Assembly: GCA_963775875.1 (NCBI GenBank)
Contig: CAVZKP010000020.1
Span: 1 to 64,000, forward strand
Length of the DNA stretch: 64,000 nt
Source of the DNA: AP-15 sp963775875
GTDB taxonomy: Bacteria; Pseudomonadota; Alphaproteobacteria; ATCC43930; CGMCC-115725
Direction: 5' to 3'
A program made the position numbers and the translations under genes. Shown in pieces: positions 56,674 through 64,000 of this stretch; position 1 is the first letter of the stretch, and each line of letters begins with the position of its first letter. The notes below the pieces were generated by a model that made no database searches, was not told where the DNA came from, and saw only the letters and a list, made by a program, of their open reading frames with translations.

Positions 56674-57551
56674 ACCGCATCCTCGGCCAGGCTGGCCTTG
56701 CGGGCGAGCCGCGGATGCTCGTCTTCGACGGCCCGGATATCGCCGTCGAACACGATCCGCTCGCCGCCGGCCAGCGCCACGAACCGCTTGCCCTTGGCGC
56801 GGCCGATCAGAGTGAGCCCAGCCTGGCGGGCGAGATCGACGCCCCAGGCGGTAAAGCCCGAGCGCGAGATCAGGATCGGGATGGCCATCTGCACGGTCTT
56901 GATCACCATCTCCGAGGTCAGCCGCCCGGTCGTGTAGAAGATCTTGCCCGCTGCGGGAATATGGTGCAGGTGCATGTAGCCAGCGATCTTGTCGATCGCG
57001 TTGTGCCGGCCGACATCCTCCATATAGAGGAGCGGCCGGTCCGCCTCGCACAATACACAACCATGGATCGCCCCGGCGGCGAGATAGAGGCTTGGCACGG
57101 TATTGATCTTGCGGGAGAGCGCATAGAGCCACGAGGTGCGCAACACTGCGCCCGGATCGAGCCGGACTTCCTCGAATTTCTCCATCAGATCGCCAAAGAC
57201 GGTGCCCTGGGCACAGCCCGACGTAAGCGTCTTTTTGCGCAGCTTATCCTCGAAATCGGTCTCCCGATCGGTGCGCACAACGACGGTCTCGAGTTCCTCG
57301 TCGTAATCGATGCCGGTAATCCGGTCCTCGGGGCGCAGCATGTTCTGATTGAGCAGATAGCCGACCGCGAGATAATCCGGATGGTCGCCGATCGTCATCA
57401 TCGTGACGATCTCGCGCCTGTTGAGGAATAGGGTCAGCGGCCGTTCCATGACCACTGAGGTATTGATGGCCCGGCCTTCCTGGTCGATGCCGGCGACGGT
57501 GCGGGTCAGGCGCGGATCGTCGGGCTGGGGGCGGACGGTAAATTCCTGCAT
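56670..57551 (-). CDS. fdhD: FdhD-type sulfur carrier for molybdoenzymes
   Basis: FdhD moves sulfur from a cysteine desulfurase to the molybdenum cofactor of formate-dehydrogenase-like enzymes. It has 293 residues from the ATG at 57551 (MQEFTVRPQ). The conserved cysteine region is KTLTSGCAQGTVFGDLMEKF. This subfamily keeps one Cys where E. coli has CGxC. Downstream are LYLAAGAIHGCVLCEADRPL, YMEDVGRHNAIDKIAGYMHL and FYTTGRLTSEMVIKTVQMAI, then ISRSGFTAWGVDLARQAGLT. No formate dehydrogenase is in this window; a distant gene or SoeA may be the client. mobA follows with overlap. Confidence 0.88.
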   Translation of the reverse strand: MQEFTVRPQPDDPRLTRTVAGIDQEGRAINTSVVMERPLTLFLNRREIVTMMTIGDHPDYLAVGYLLNQNMLRPEDRITGIDYDEELETVVVRTDRETDFEDKLRKKTLTSGCAQGTVFGDLMEKFEEVRLDPGAVLRTSWLYALSRKINTVPSLYLAAGAIHGCVLCEADRPLLYMEDVGRHNAIDKIAGYMHLHHIPAAGKIFYTTGRLTSEMVIKTVQMAIPILISRSGFTAWGVDLARQAGLTLIGRAKGKRFVALAGGERIVFDGDIRAVEDEHPRLARKASLAEDAV

Positions 57552-57841
57552 GGACCGATGATGGGTTGCCCTGGCTTCCGCTGCAAGCCGGCAGATGCCA
57601 TGCTTCCGGTGGAGATAATCCCCGCGCGTCGGAACGCCAGGAGCGAATTGGAGCTGCAACGGCGGTGTCATTGCGAGCCACCTATCTAAACCGAAGAGCA
57701 GATCTTCGACGGCTTCTCCCTAACGAGCCGCGGGGCGGCGCGGGATAACCACGACCAGATCGGGGGCGACATTTGTCGATCGCGCCCCTATCTTCACAAT
57801 ATGGCGGAACAGAATGCGACAGCGCTGCTAGCGAGCACAGC

Positions 57842-58834
57842 ATGATCGACCCGTTTGGACGAACCATCAGCTACCTGCGCGTATCGGTCACCGACCGGTG
57901 CGACTTTCGCTGCGTCTATTGCATGGCCGAGGAGATGACTTTTCTGCCAAAGGCGGAGCTTCTGACCCTCGAGGAACTCGACCGGGTGTGCAGCGCCTTC
58001 GTCCGGCTCGGCACCAGAAAGCTGCGCCTGACCGGCGGCGAACCGCTGGTTCGCCGCAACATCATGAGCCTGTTCCGCTCGCTCGGTCGCCATCTCGGCA
58101 CCGGCGCCCTCGACGAGCTGACCCTGACGACCAACGGCAGCCAGCTTGCCCGCTATGCCGGCGAGCTTGCCGATTGCGGCGTGCGCCGGGTCAATGTCTC
58201 GGTCGATACCCTCGATCCGGCGAAATTCACCGAGATCACCCGCCGCGGCCAACTCGATGTCGTGCTCGACGGGCTCGCCGCCGCCAAGGCCGCGGGGCTC
58301 GCGGTCAAAATCAACACGGTGGCGTTGCGCGGCGTCAACGAGGAGGAATTCGACGATCTCGTCGCCTGGTGCGGCGACCAGGGTTTCGACCTGGTCTTCA
58401 TCGAGGTCATGCCGATGGGCGATATCGGCGGCGAGAACCGGCTCGATCAATACTTGCCGCTGTCGATGGTGCGCGCCCGATTGCAGCGGCGCTGGACGCT
58501 TGACGACAGCGATTATTGCACCGGCGGTCCGGCGCGTTATGTCACGGTGCGCGAGACCGGCCGCCGGCTCGGCTTCATCACGCCACTGACTCATAATTTC
58601 TGCGAGAGCTGCAACCGCGTGCGGCTGACCTGCACCGGCACGCTCTTTATGTGCCTCGGCCAAGAGGATGCGGCCGATCTACGGACGCCGCTGCGCCAAT
58701 CCGAGGGCGACGAGGCGCTCGTGACGGCGATCGGCGAGGCGATTGCCCGCAAACCGAAGGGCCATGACTTCATCATCGACCGCCGTCACAACCGGCCCGC
58801 CGTTGCCCGTCATATGAGTGTCACCGGCGGGTGA
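57842..58834 (+). CDS. moaA: GTP 3',8-cyclase (molybdenum cofactor step 1)
   Basis: A radical-SAM enzyme that converts GTP to the first cyclic intermediate of molybdenum cofactor synthesis. It has 330 residues. It starts MIDPFGRTISYLRVSVTDRC. The SAM cluster is CDFRCVYC. TGGEPLVRRNIMSLFRSLG and LTTNGSQLARYAGEL follow. The C-terminal second cluster is NFCESCNRVRLTCTGTLFMC. The last two residues are Gly-Gly, needed for activity in the family. The ATG at 57842 fits the family N-terminus better than upstream starts. It is divergent from fdhD by 290 bases and overlaps nadK (GTGA). Confidence 0.95.
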   Translation: MIDPFGRTISYLRVSVTDRCDFRCVYCMAEEMTFLPKAELLTLEELDRVCSAFVRLGTRKLRLTGGEPLVRRNIMSLFRSLGRHLGTGALDELTLTTNGSQLARYAGELADCGVRRVNVSVDTLDPAKFTEITRRGQLDVVLDGLAAAKAAGLAVKINTVALRGVNEEEFDDLVAWCGDQGFDLVFIEVMPMGDIGGENRLDQYLPLSMVRARLQRRWTLDDSDYCTGGPARYVTVRETGRRLGFITPLTHNFCESCNRVRLTCTGTLFMCLGQEDAADLRTPLRQSEGDEALVTAIGEAIARKPKGHDFIIDRRHNRPAVARHMSVTGG

Positions 58835-59619
58835 GCGCGGCCCGGCCGCTGCGGATCGCGCCCCGCATCGCGGTTGTCGCGGCCGAGACTGAAGCCGCCC
58901 AGCTGGCCCTGGCCGAGCTGTGCCGCCTCTACCCCTGCGTCGAACCCGAACAGGCCGAACTCGTCATTCCTCTCGGCGGCGACGGCTTCATGCTGGAAAC
59001 GTTGCACCGCTTTCTGCCGCAGGGTGTGCCGATCTACGGCATGCATCGCGGCAGCGTCGGGTTTTTGATGAACGCCTATCGTCCGGACGGACTGTTCGAG
59101 CGCCTCGCCACGGCACAGCCGGTCGTGCTGCACCCTCTCGAAATGATCGCGCGCGATCATGACGGCGCCCGCCACCGCGCCCTCGCCTTCAACGAAGTGT
59201 CCCTGCTACGCGAGAGCCGCCAGGCGGCAAAGCTACGGATCACGGTCGACGGCGTGGTCCGCCTCGACGAACTGATGGCCGATGGCATCCTGCTTGCTAC
59301 CCCGGTCGGCAGCACCGCCTACAATCTATCGGCGCACGGTCCGATCATTCCGCTCGACGCCGGGGTACTGGCGCTGACGCCGATCAGCGCCTTTCGCCCG
59401 CGGCGCTGGCGCGGCGCCCTGCTGCGCCACGCGGCGCAGGTCAGGTTCGACGCACTCGAAACCGACAAGCGGCCGGTCAGCGCCGTCGCCGATTTCACTG
59501 AGGCGCGCGATGTGGTCAGCGTCGAGATCCATGAAAACCGCGATATCGCCATGACACTGCTCTTTGATCACGAAGCCAATCTCGAAGAGCGCGTCTTCAA
59601 GGAGCAGTTCGCCACCTGA
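58831..59619 (+). CDS. nadK: NAD kinase
   Basis: This cytoplasmic enzyme phosphorylates NAD to NADP. It has 262 residues from a GTG start overlapping moaA. The motif GGDG is at about 49-52 in LVIPLGGDGFMLETLHRFLP. Then come IYGMHRGSVGFLMNAYRPDG, FNEVSLLRESRQAAKLRITV, and DGILLATPVGSTAYNLSAHG with PIIPLDAGVLALTPISAF. All are standard. The coupling to moaA is unusual but the coding sequence is intact. Confidence 0.93.
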   Translation: MSAARPLRIAPRIAVVAAETEAAQLALAELCRLYPCVEPEQAELVIPLGGDGFMLETLHRFLPQGVPIYGMHRGSVGFLMNAYRPDGLFERLATAQPVVLHPLEMIARDHDGARHRALAFNEVSLLRESRQAAKLRITVDGVVRLDELMADGILLATPVGSTAYNLSAHGPIIPLDAGVLALTPISAFRPRRWRGALLRHAAQVRFDALETDKRPVSAVADFTEARDVVSVEIHENRDIAMTLLFDHEANLEERVFKEQFAT

Positions 59620-59684
59620 GCCGGGCGAGGCAACAACGACTGGAGCCGGGTCGCCAGCTATCGAGGGTCGGCGAAGACAAAGTG

Positions 59685-60479
59685 CTATCCCTCGCCAAGC
59701 CCCTCTTGCGGGTCGCCGCCGAGCGTTTGGATCAGTGCCTTCAATTCCTCGGTCGCGGCGCCGAGCCGGGCGCGATCGGTGCCCCGCAACACCAGGGTCA
59801 CCCCGAAATCGCCGCGTCGGAAATAGGGGTAGGAGCCGATCTCGACATCGGGGTAGCGATCCTGCAATGCCGACAGATCGCCGGCCAGGACGCCCTCGCC
59901 GAGGTGGCAGCTGACACTGCGGCTCAAGACCTTTTCGCCGCCGACGAGCCGGTGCTTCAGCTGCGCGAAGATTCCCTGCATGATGCTTGGCACGCCGGGC
60001 AACACAAAAACGTTGCCGATCTGAAACCCCGGGGCGCGCGAGATCGGGTTGGGCAGTAGCGCCGCCCCCTGCGGCACCATCGCCATCCGCAGCCGCGCCT
60101 CGTTCAAATGGCCGGCGGGATAGTGGGTTTCGAGGAGTCGTTTGGCGTCCGGATGCAGGATCAGCGGGACCCCAAAGGCGTCGGCTATGCATTGCGCGGT
60201 AATGTCGTCATGGGTCGGGCCGATCCCGCCGGTGGTGAAGACATGGTCGAAACGGCGCCGGACATCGTTCACCGTCGACACGATCACCTCGGGAACATCG
60301 GGGATCACCCGTGCCTCGCGCACCCGGATGCCGGCCTCGTTCAGACCCCGCGCGAGGAAGGCCAAATTTTCATCCTGGGTGCGACCGGACAGGATCTCGT
60401 TGCCGATGATCAGCACGCAGGCGGTGACGATCTTGTGCTCGACGGTCGCGGCGCCTGCTTCGGAATTGTTCGTGCTCAT
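59685..60479 (-). CDS. Molybdopterin-binding (CinA N-terminal type) protein
   Basis: A 264-residue protein with the MoCF fold. After a short N-terminus it reads TACVLIIGNEILSGRTQDEN then LAFLARGLNEAGIRVREARV. The FTTGGIGPTHDDITAQCIAD loop is the molybdopterin/ADP-ribose-binding site. Further on are PNPISRAPGFQIGNVFVLPG and VPSIMQGIFAQLKHRLVGG. The deamidase domain of full CinA is absent. COG1058 members can be ADP-ribose or FAD pyrophosphatases, so the role in cofactor synthesis is uncertain. It is convergent with nadK, with 65 bases between them. Confidence 0.8.
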   Translation of the reverse strand: MSTNNSEAGAATVEHKIVTACVLIIGNEILSGRTQDENLAFLARGLNEAGIRVREARVIPDVPEVIVSTVNDVRRRFDHVFTTGGIGPTHDDITAQCIADAFGVPLILHPDAKRLLETHYPAGHLNEARLRMAMVPQGAALLPNPISRAPGFQIGNVFVLPGVPSIMQGIFAQLKHRLVGGEKVLSRSVSCHLGEGVLAGDLSALQDRYPDVEIGSYPYFRRGDFGVTLVLRGTDRARLGAATEELKALIQTLGGDPQEGLGEG

Positions 60480-60597
60480 CCGCCTTGGCCTCTTTCGCCT
60501 TCGCCGCTTCGTCCTTCATAGGCGAACGACTGCGCCGGCACAATCGCGGCCGAGGATTGCCCCGTCGCCCGGAAATCCCTACCTTCAATGGCGATAG

Positions 60598-61527
60598 ATG
60601 GGCGGGGTCGCGGCGCGCGAAGCCCGAACGACGGTGCAAAACAGAAGCGGCATGCAGCAGGATCTGATGGGAGGCCTCGCCAGTGGCGAGGCTCGCGACG
60701 GCCGGATCAAGATCCATGGGGCCGAAGCCTTCGCGGCGATGCGGCGGGCCGGAGCGCTGGCCGCACAGACGCTCGATTTCATCACGCCCCATATCCGACC
60801 TGGGGTCGCCACTGGCGAACTCGACCGGCTATGCCACGACTTTGTCGCCGACCATGATGCGATTTCGGCGCCGCTGAACTACCGTGGCTTTCCAAAATCG
60901 ATCTGCACCTCGATCAATCATGTCGTTTGTCACGGCATTCCCGGCGATCGGCGGCTGGTTGAAGGCGACATCATCAATATCGACGTGACCCCGATCCTCG
61001 ACGGCTGGCACGGCGATACCAGCCGGATGTTCTTTGTCGGCGAGCGCATCCCGGTAAAGGCGCGGCGGCTGGTCGAGGTGACTTATGAGGCGATGATGCG
61101 CGGCATCGCCGTCATCCGCCCCGGCATCCGTATCGGCGCCATCGGCGATGCGATCCAGCGCTATGCCGAAGGCCACCGCTTTTCGGTGGTGCGCGACTTC
61201 TGCGGCCATGGCGTCGGCCGCATCTTTCACGACGCGCCCTCGATCCTGCATTACGGCCGGCCCGACGAGGGAGTGGTGCTGCGCGAGGGCATGATCTTCA
61301 CTGTCGAGCCGATGATCAACGCCGGACGCTACGAGGTGAAGATCCTGAACGACGGCTGGACCGCGGTGACCAAGGACCGCTCCTTGTCGGCCCAGTTCGA
61401 GCACACCGTCGGGGTGACTGCCGCCGGCTACGAGATCTTCACGATCTCGCCCGCCGGCCTGCACCGCCCGCCTTACGCCGTCACGGCTCTGCCAGAAACG
61501 CCGACGGGCATAACTGGTCCGCGGTAA
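60598..61527 (+). CDS. map: Methionine aminopeptidase, type I
   Basis: Removes the initiator methionine from new proteins. The frame has 309 residues; the real start is more likely the ATG at 60652 (MQQDLMGGLASGEARDGRIK) or 60667. The core begins IKIHGAEAFAAMRRAGALAA. Metal ligands are in IINIDVTPILDGWHGDTSRM (two Asp), FCGHGVGRIFHDAPSILHYG (His), MIFTVEPMINAGRYEVK (Glu) and SAQFEHTVGVT (Glu). An extra C-terminal tail of about 30 residues (from FTISPAG) is longer than in E. coli. No frameshift. Confidence 0.93.
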   Translation: MGGVAAREARTTVQNRSGMQQDLMGGLASGEARDGRIKIHGAEAFAAMRRAGALAAQTLDFITPHIRPGVATGELDRLCHDFVADHDAISAPLNYRGFPKSICTSINHVVCHGIPGDRRLVEGDIINIDVTPILDGWHGDTSRMFFVGERIPVKARRLVEVTYEAMMRGIAVIRPGIRIGAIGDAIQRYAEGHRFSVVRDFCGHGVGRIFHDAPSILHYGRPDEGVVLREGMIFTVEPMINAGRYEVKILNDGWTAVTKDRSLSAQFEHTVGVTAAGYEIFTISPAGLHRPPYAVTALPETPTGITGPR

Positions 61528-61681
61528 AGGGCATGCCTCGGAAAACACCGCTTCGGTGAGACCGGCCTCGTCCCTGGCGCCCCCTCGCGGATGGCTATAA
61601 GCACCCGATGAGCCGGCGGCTGGCGCGCGCTTGGCTTTCGCCGTACAAGCCTGAGCCGGCTGCTGCCGGCCGGAGCCCAAC

Positions 61682-62212
61682 ATGATTCGTCGCGCCCTTG
61701 CGCCTTGTTGCCTGATTCTGCTGACCGCCACTTCGGCGCTGGCCCAGTCGGCGCCGCCGAGCCATGAGCCGCCGGTCGCAGAGCCGTCCGCCGCCGAACC
61801 GCAATCTCCGCCGCCGCAAAGCGGCGAGGCACCACCGGGCCGGGTCTTCTGCGAACAGAATGTCAGCTTTCATCTGGCCGATCCCGCGACAATCCCTGAT
61901 AATTATCGACGTTTCGTCGGCATTTGGAGCGATGCGGCCTGGGACGCGCGCACCTGTGCGGCGCTGATCGTCGAGGACGTAAAGGGAGATGGCAGCGCGT
62001 CGATCATCTACGTCTTCGGGCCGCAAGGATCGAGCACACCGGCGCCGGGAGGTGTGCTGCACGGCACCGGCGTGATCCGCGGCGGCGAGCTTAGGTTTCA
62101 GAATAACGACGGCAGCCAGTTTGCCTTTCGACCAGGGATCGTCGATATGACGGGACACCTGATCAACCCGAAAGGCGAGAGCTTCGAAGCGACCTTCAAG
62201 CAGACGCCATAG
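61682..62212 (+). CDS. Secreted protein of unknown function
   Basis: A protein of 176 residues with a Sec signal peptide (MIRRALAPCCLILLTATSAL, cut near ALAQS). A Pro/Glu-rich linker is next (PPSHEPPVAEPSAAEPQSPP). The folded part has two Cys (RVFCEQN and ARTCAALIV). It contains RRFVGIWSDAAWDARTC, IIYVFGPQGS, GGVLHGTGVIRGGELRFQNN and GSQFAFRPGIVDMTGHLINP. The GxW start and strand-rich pattern suggest a small beta-barrel (lipocalin-like or calycin-like), but this is weak. Ends 150 bases before hrcA. Confidence 0.65.
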   Translation: MIRRALAPCCLILLTATSALAQSAPPSHEPPVAEPSAAEPQSPPPQSGEAPPGRVFCEQNVSFHLADPATIPDNYRRFVGIWSDAAWDARTCAALIVEDVKGDGSASIIYVFGPQGSSTPAPGGVLHGTGVIRGGELRFQNNDGSQFAFRPGIVDMTGHLINPKGESFEATFKQTP

Positions 62213-62362
62213 CTGCCGACCGGCGGCGACGAGTTGACCTCGGCGACCGGCGTTACCAAATTTCGCCAACGCCGAGGGCGATTGCCGAATGGCCAAGTCG
62301 CCGTCGCGTACGTCACGCCTCGACGGGAATCGCATATTGGATCTGACTATCGCAACCTGCAT

Positions 62363-63421
62363 ATGCCTCGATCCCTCGTCCCTTCCCCAATCAATGAGCT
62401 GAACGAGCGCAGCCGCGAGATTTTTCGCCTGATCGTCGACGGCTATGTCGCCACCGGCGAGCCGATCGGCTCGCGCACCTTGTCGCGGCTGTTGGGCCAG
62501 AATTTATCACCGGCGACGATCCGCAACGTGATGGCCGACCTCGAAGAGGCGGGACTGCTCTATTCGCCGCATACCTCAGCCGGACGGCTGCCGACCGAAG
62601 CCGGGCTGCGACTGTTTGTCCACGGCCTGCTGGAGGTCGGAAGGCTCGCCGAGGACGAGCGCCGCAGCCTCGAAAGCCTTTGTCTGGCGCGCGGCAGGAG
62701 CCTGCCGCAGGCGCTGGACGAAGCGATCAGTGCGCTCTCGGGTCTGGCGCATTGCGCCGGGGTGGTTGTCGCGCCCAAGCAGGACCGGCCGCTGAAGCAT
62801 CTGGAATTTGTCCATCTCGGGCCGGGACGCGCGCTCGTCGTCCTGGTCACCGAGGATGGCCTGGTCGAAAACCGGGTCATCGAGGTGCCGCTGGGGCTGC
62901 CACCCTCAGCCTTGATCTCGGCGGGCAATTATCTGAGCGCCCGGCTGATCGGCCGGACCATCGAGGAGGCTCGGTCCGAAATCCAGCAGGAGATCGAGTC
63001 GCACCAGGTGCAGCTCGACGTGCTGACCTCGAAGCTCGTCGCCGCGGGGCTAGCGAGTTGGGCCGGGGGCGACAAGGGTAGCGCCCTGATCGTTCGCGGC
63101 CAGGCCAATCTGCTCGACGACGTGACCGCCCTGGCCGACCTTGAAAGGCTGCGCACCTTGTTCGAGATGCTGGAGACGCGCGAGACCATCCTGCGCCTGC
63201 TCGACGCCAGCAAGCAGGGCGAGGGGGTGCAGATCTTCATCGGCGCCGAAAGCCACCTGTTCGGGGTGACCGGCTGCTCGATGGTGATCGCGCCCTATCA
63301 CAACAGCCGCGAGCAGATCGTCGGCGCGATCGGGGTGATCGGCCCCACCCGGATCAACTACGCCCGGATTATCCCGATGGTGGACTATACCGCCAAGGTG
63401 ATCGGGCGCCTTATCGGATAG
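62363..63421 (+). CDS. hrcA: Heat-inducible repressor HrcA
   Basis: HrcA binds CIRCE operators before groESL and dnaK genes and is stabilised by GroEL. It has 352 residues from the ATG at 62363 (MPRSLVPSPINELNERSREI). The winged helix shows VATGEPIGSRTLSRLLGQNL then SPATIRNVMADLEEAGLLYS and PHTSAGRLPTEAGLRLFVHG. The C-terminal GAF-like part has FIGAESHLFGVTGCSMVIAP and GAIGVIGPTRINYARIIPMV. grpE follows after 5 bases. The frame is open further upstream but the family start is at 62363. Confidence 0.95.
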   Translation: MPRSLVPSPINELNERSREIFRLIVDGYVATGEPIGSRTLSRLLGQNLSPATIRNVMADLEEAGLLYSPHTSAGRLPTEAGLRLFVHGLLEVGRLAEDERRSLESLCLARGRSLPQALDEAISALSGLAHCAGVVVAPKQDRPLKHLEFVHLGPGRALVVLVTEDGLVENRVIEVPLGLPPSALISAGNYLSARLIGRTIEEARSEIQQEIESHQVQLDVLTSKLVAAGLASWAGGDKGSALIVRGQANLLDDVTALADLERLRTLFEMLETRETILRLLDASKQGEGVQIFIGAESHLFGVTGCSMVIAPYHNSREQIVGAIGVIGPTRINYARIIPMVDYTAKVIGRLIG

Positions 63422-63426
63422 GACGG

Positions 63427-64000
63427 ATGATGGACGATACCAGAACCCCCCAGGAGACGGCGTCCGATGGAGCCTCGGCCGCCGCCAACAACAATTTCGA
63501 CGAAATCGCCGAGGTCTCGCCGGAGGCGCGGGCGGCAGCGCTCGAAGCCGAACTCGCCGATCACAAGGACCGGCTGCTGCGCGCGCTCGCCGAGGCCGAG
63601 AACACTCGGCGCCGGGCTCAGCGCGAGCGCGAGGACGCATCGAAATACGCCATTACCGGCTTTGCCAAGGATCTGCTGTCGGCTGCCGACAATCTGCGCC
63701 GGGCGCTCGACAGTCTCCCCGAGGCAGAGGTCCGGGACGAACGCACCCGCAGCCTGCTCGCCGGGGTCGCAGCGACCGAGCGCGAATTGCTATCGGTCTT
63801 CGAGCGGCACGGCATTCGCCGCATCAATCCGCAGGGCGAGCGTTTCGACCACAATTTCCATCAGGCGATCTACGAGGCCGAGCGGGCTGACCAGCCCGCC
63901 GGGACGGTCGTCGAAGTGTTGCAGCCCGGATATGTGCTGCATGACCGCCTGCTGCGGCCGGCCATGGTCGGCGTTGCCAAGCAGCCGCTGAAACCGGCCG
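63427..64000 (+). CDS. grpE: Nucleotide exchange factor GrpE (partial, runs off the end)
   Basis: GrpE releases ADP from DnaK. About 191 residues are present. The ATG at 63427 is followed by a second ATG: MMDDTRTPQETASDGASAAA. A long coiled coil covers EARAAALEAELADHKDRLLR and ALAEAENTRRRAQREREDAS. The beta domain has VFERHGIRRINPQGERFDHN and GTVVEVLQPGYVLHDRLLRP, then AMVGVAKQPL. The tail is cut by the window edge. It starts 5 bases after hrcA, the usual hrcA-grpE operon. Confidence 0.93.
   Translation, partial: MMDDTRTPQETASDGASAAANNNFDEIAEVSPEARAAALEAELADHKDRLLRALAEAENTRRRAQREREDASKYAITGFAKDLLSAADNLRRALDSLPEAEVRDERTRSLLAGVAATERELLSVFERHGIRRINPQGERFDHNFHQAIYEAERADQPAGTVVEVLQPGYVLHDRLLRPAMVGVAKQPLKPA

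Overview
The window is a composite. Positions 1 to about 12,600 are a patchwork of short bacterial pieces, most broken by many small frameshifts. Positions about 12,600 to 64,000 read as one alphaproteobacterial chromosome with long intact genes. The right part is assigned to Alphaproteobacteria, probably Rhodospirillales, on four grounds: the 16S carries GTGAAATTCGTAGATATT; the rRNA operon order is 16S-tRNA-Ile-tRNA-Ala-23S-5S-tRNA-fMet; ctrA and chpT are both present; and all genes share a high-GC style. In the left part, groESL (894-2757) looks beta/gammaproteobacterial, while the family TIGR03435 protein, dnaE, dnaA and dnaN look Acidobacteria-like (Solibacter type). At two or three places a gene stops inside a conserved domain and another gene's interior begins: groEL/thiH near 2,757, thiE/HEPN near 3,719, and gyrB/recombinase near 12,600. 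I read these as joins between unrelated DNA, most likely from assembly or amplification.

Layout. 313-656 small conserved gene (-); 894-2757 groES-groEL; 2758-3718 thiH fragment and thiE; 3719-4096 MNT/HEPN toxin-antitoxin remnant (-); 4163-5051 secreted TIGR03435 protein (-); tRNA-Arg; 5262-8705 dnaE; 8795-9420 secreted hypothetical (-); tRNA-Gly (-); 9752-11071 dnaA; 11300-12413 dnaN; 12507-12598 gyrB start. Then come a recombinase tail, the rRNA operon on the minus strand (12767-18713) with its promoter at 18936-18965, and soeCBA (-), a cytoplasmic sulfite dehydrogenase. 24182-27571 is a small plastic region: ghrA, a palindromic repeat, an orphan antitoxin, a duplicated ghrA tail, two membrane proteins of unknown function and a resolvase remnant. 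27579-34684 holds peptidases, a hydrolase, a glycosyltransferase and a GMC oxidoreductase. 34706-38940 (-) holds an OprB porin, a secreted beta-propeller and a Tat-exported DyP peroxidase. 39141-46116 is the thrS-infC-rpmI-rplT-pheS-pheT block. It is followed by a class IV aminotransferase, a CpxP-like protein, a D-lactate-type FAD/Fe-S dehydrogenase, an alpha/beta hydrolase, ctrA/chpT tail to tail, and an oxalate/formate-type MFS carrier with a 44-residue partner. Next are the molybdenum cofactor genes (mobA, fdhD, moaA, a cinA-type domain), nadK, map, a secreted hypothetical, and hrcA-grpE running off the right end.

How it fits together. SoeABC needs bis-MGD, and the window also carries moaA (first step), mobA (nucleotide attachment) and fdhD (cofactor sulfuration). 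CtrA and its phosphotransferase ChpT are encoded side by side. The most interesting unexplained signal is a 15-bp dyad, TGCGA-N5-TCGCA. It occurs twice upstream of the oprB porin (38951, 38979) and once upstream of the propeller-DyP pair (37231), and suggests a small co-regulated envelope peroxidase regulon.
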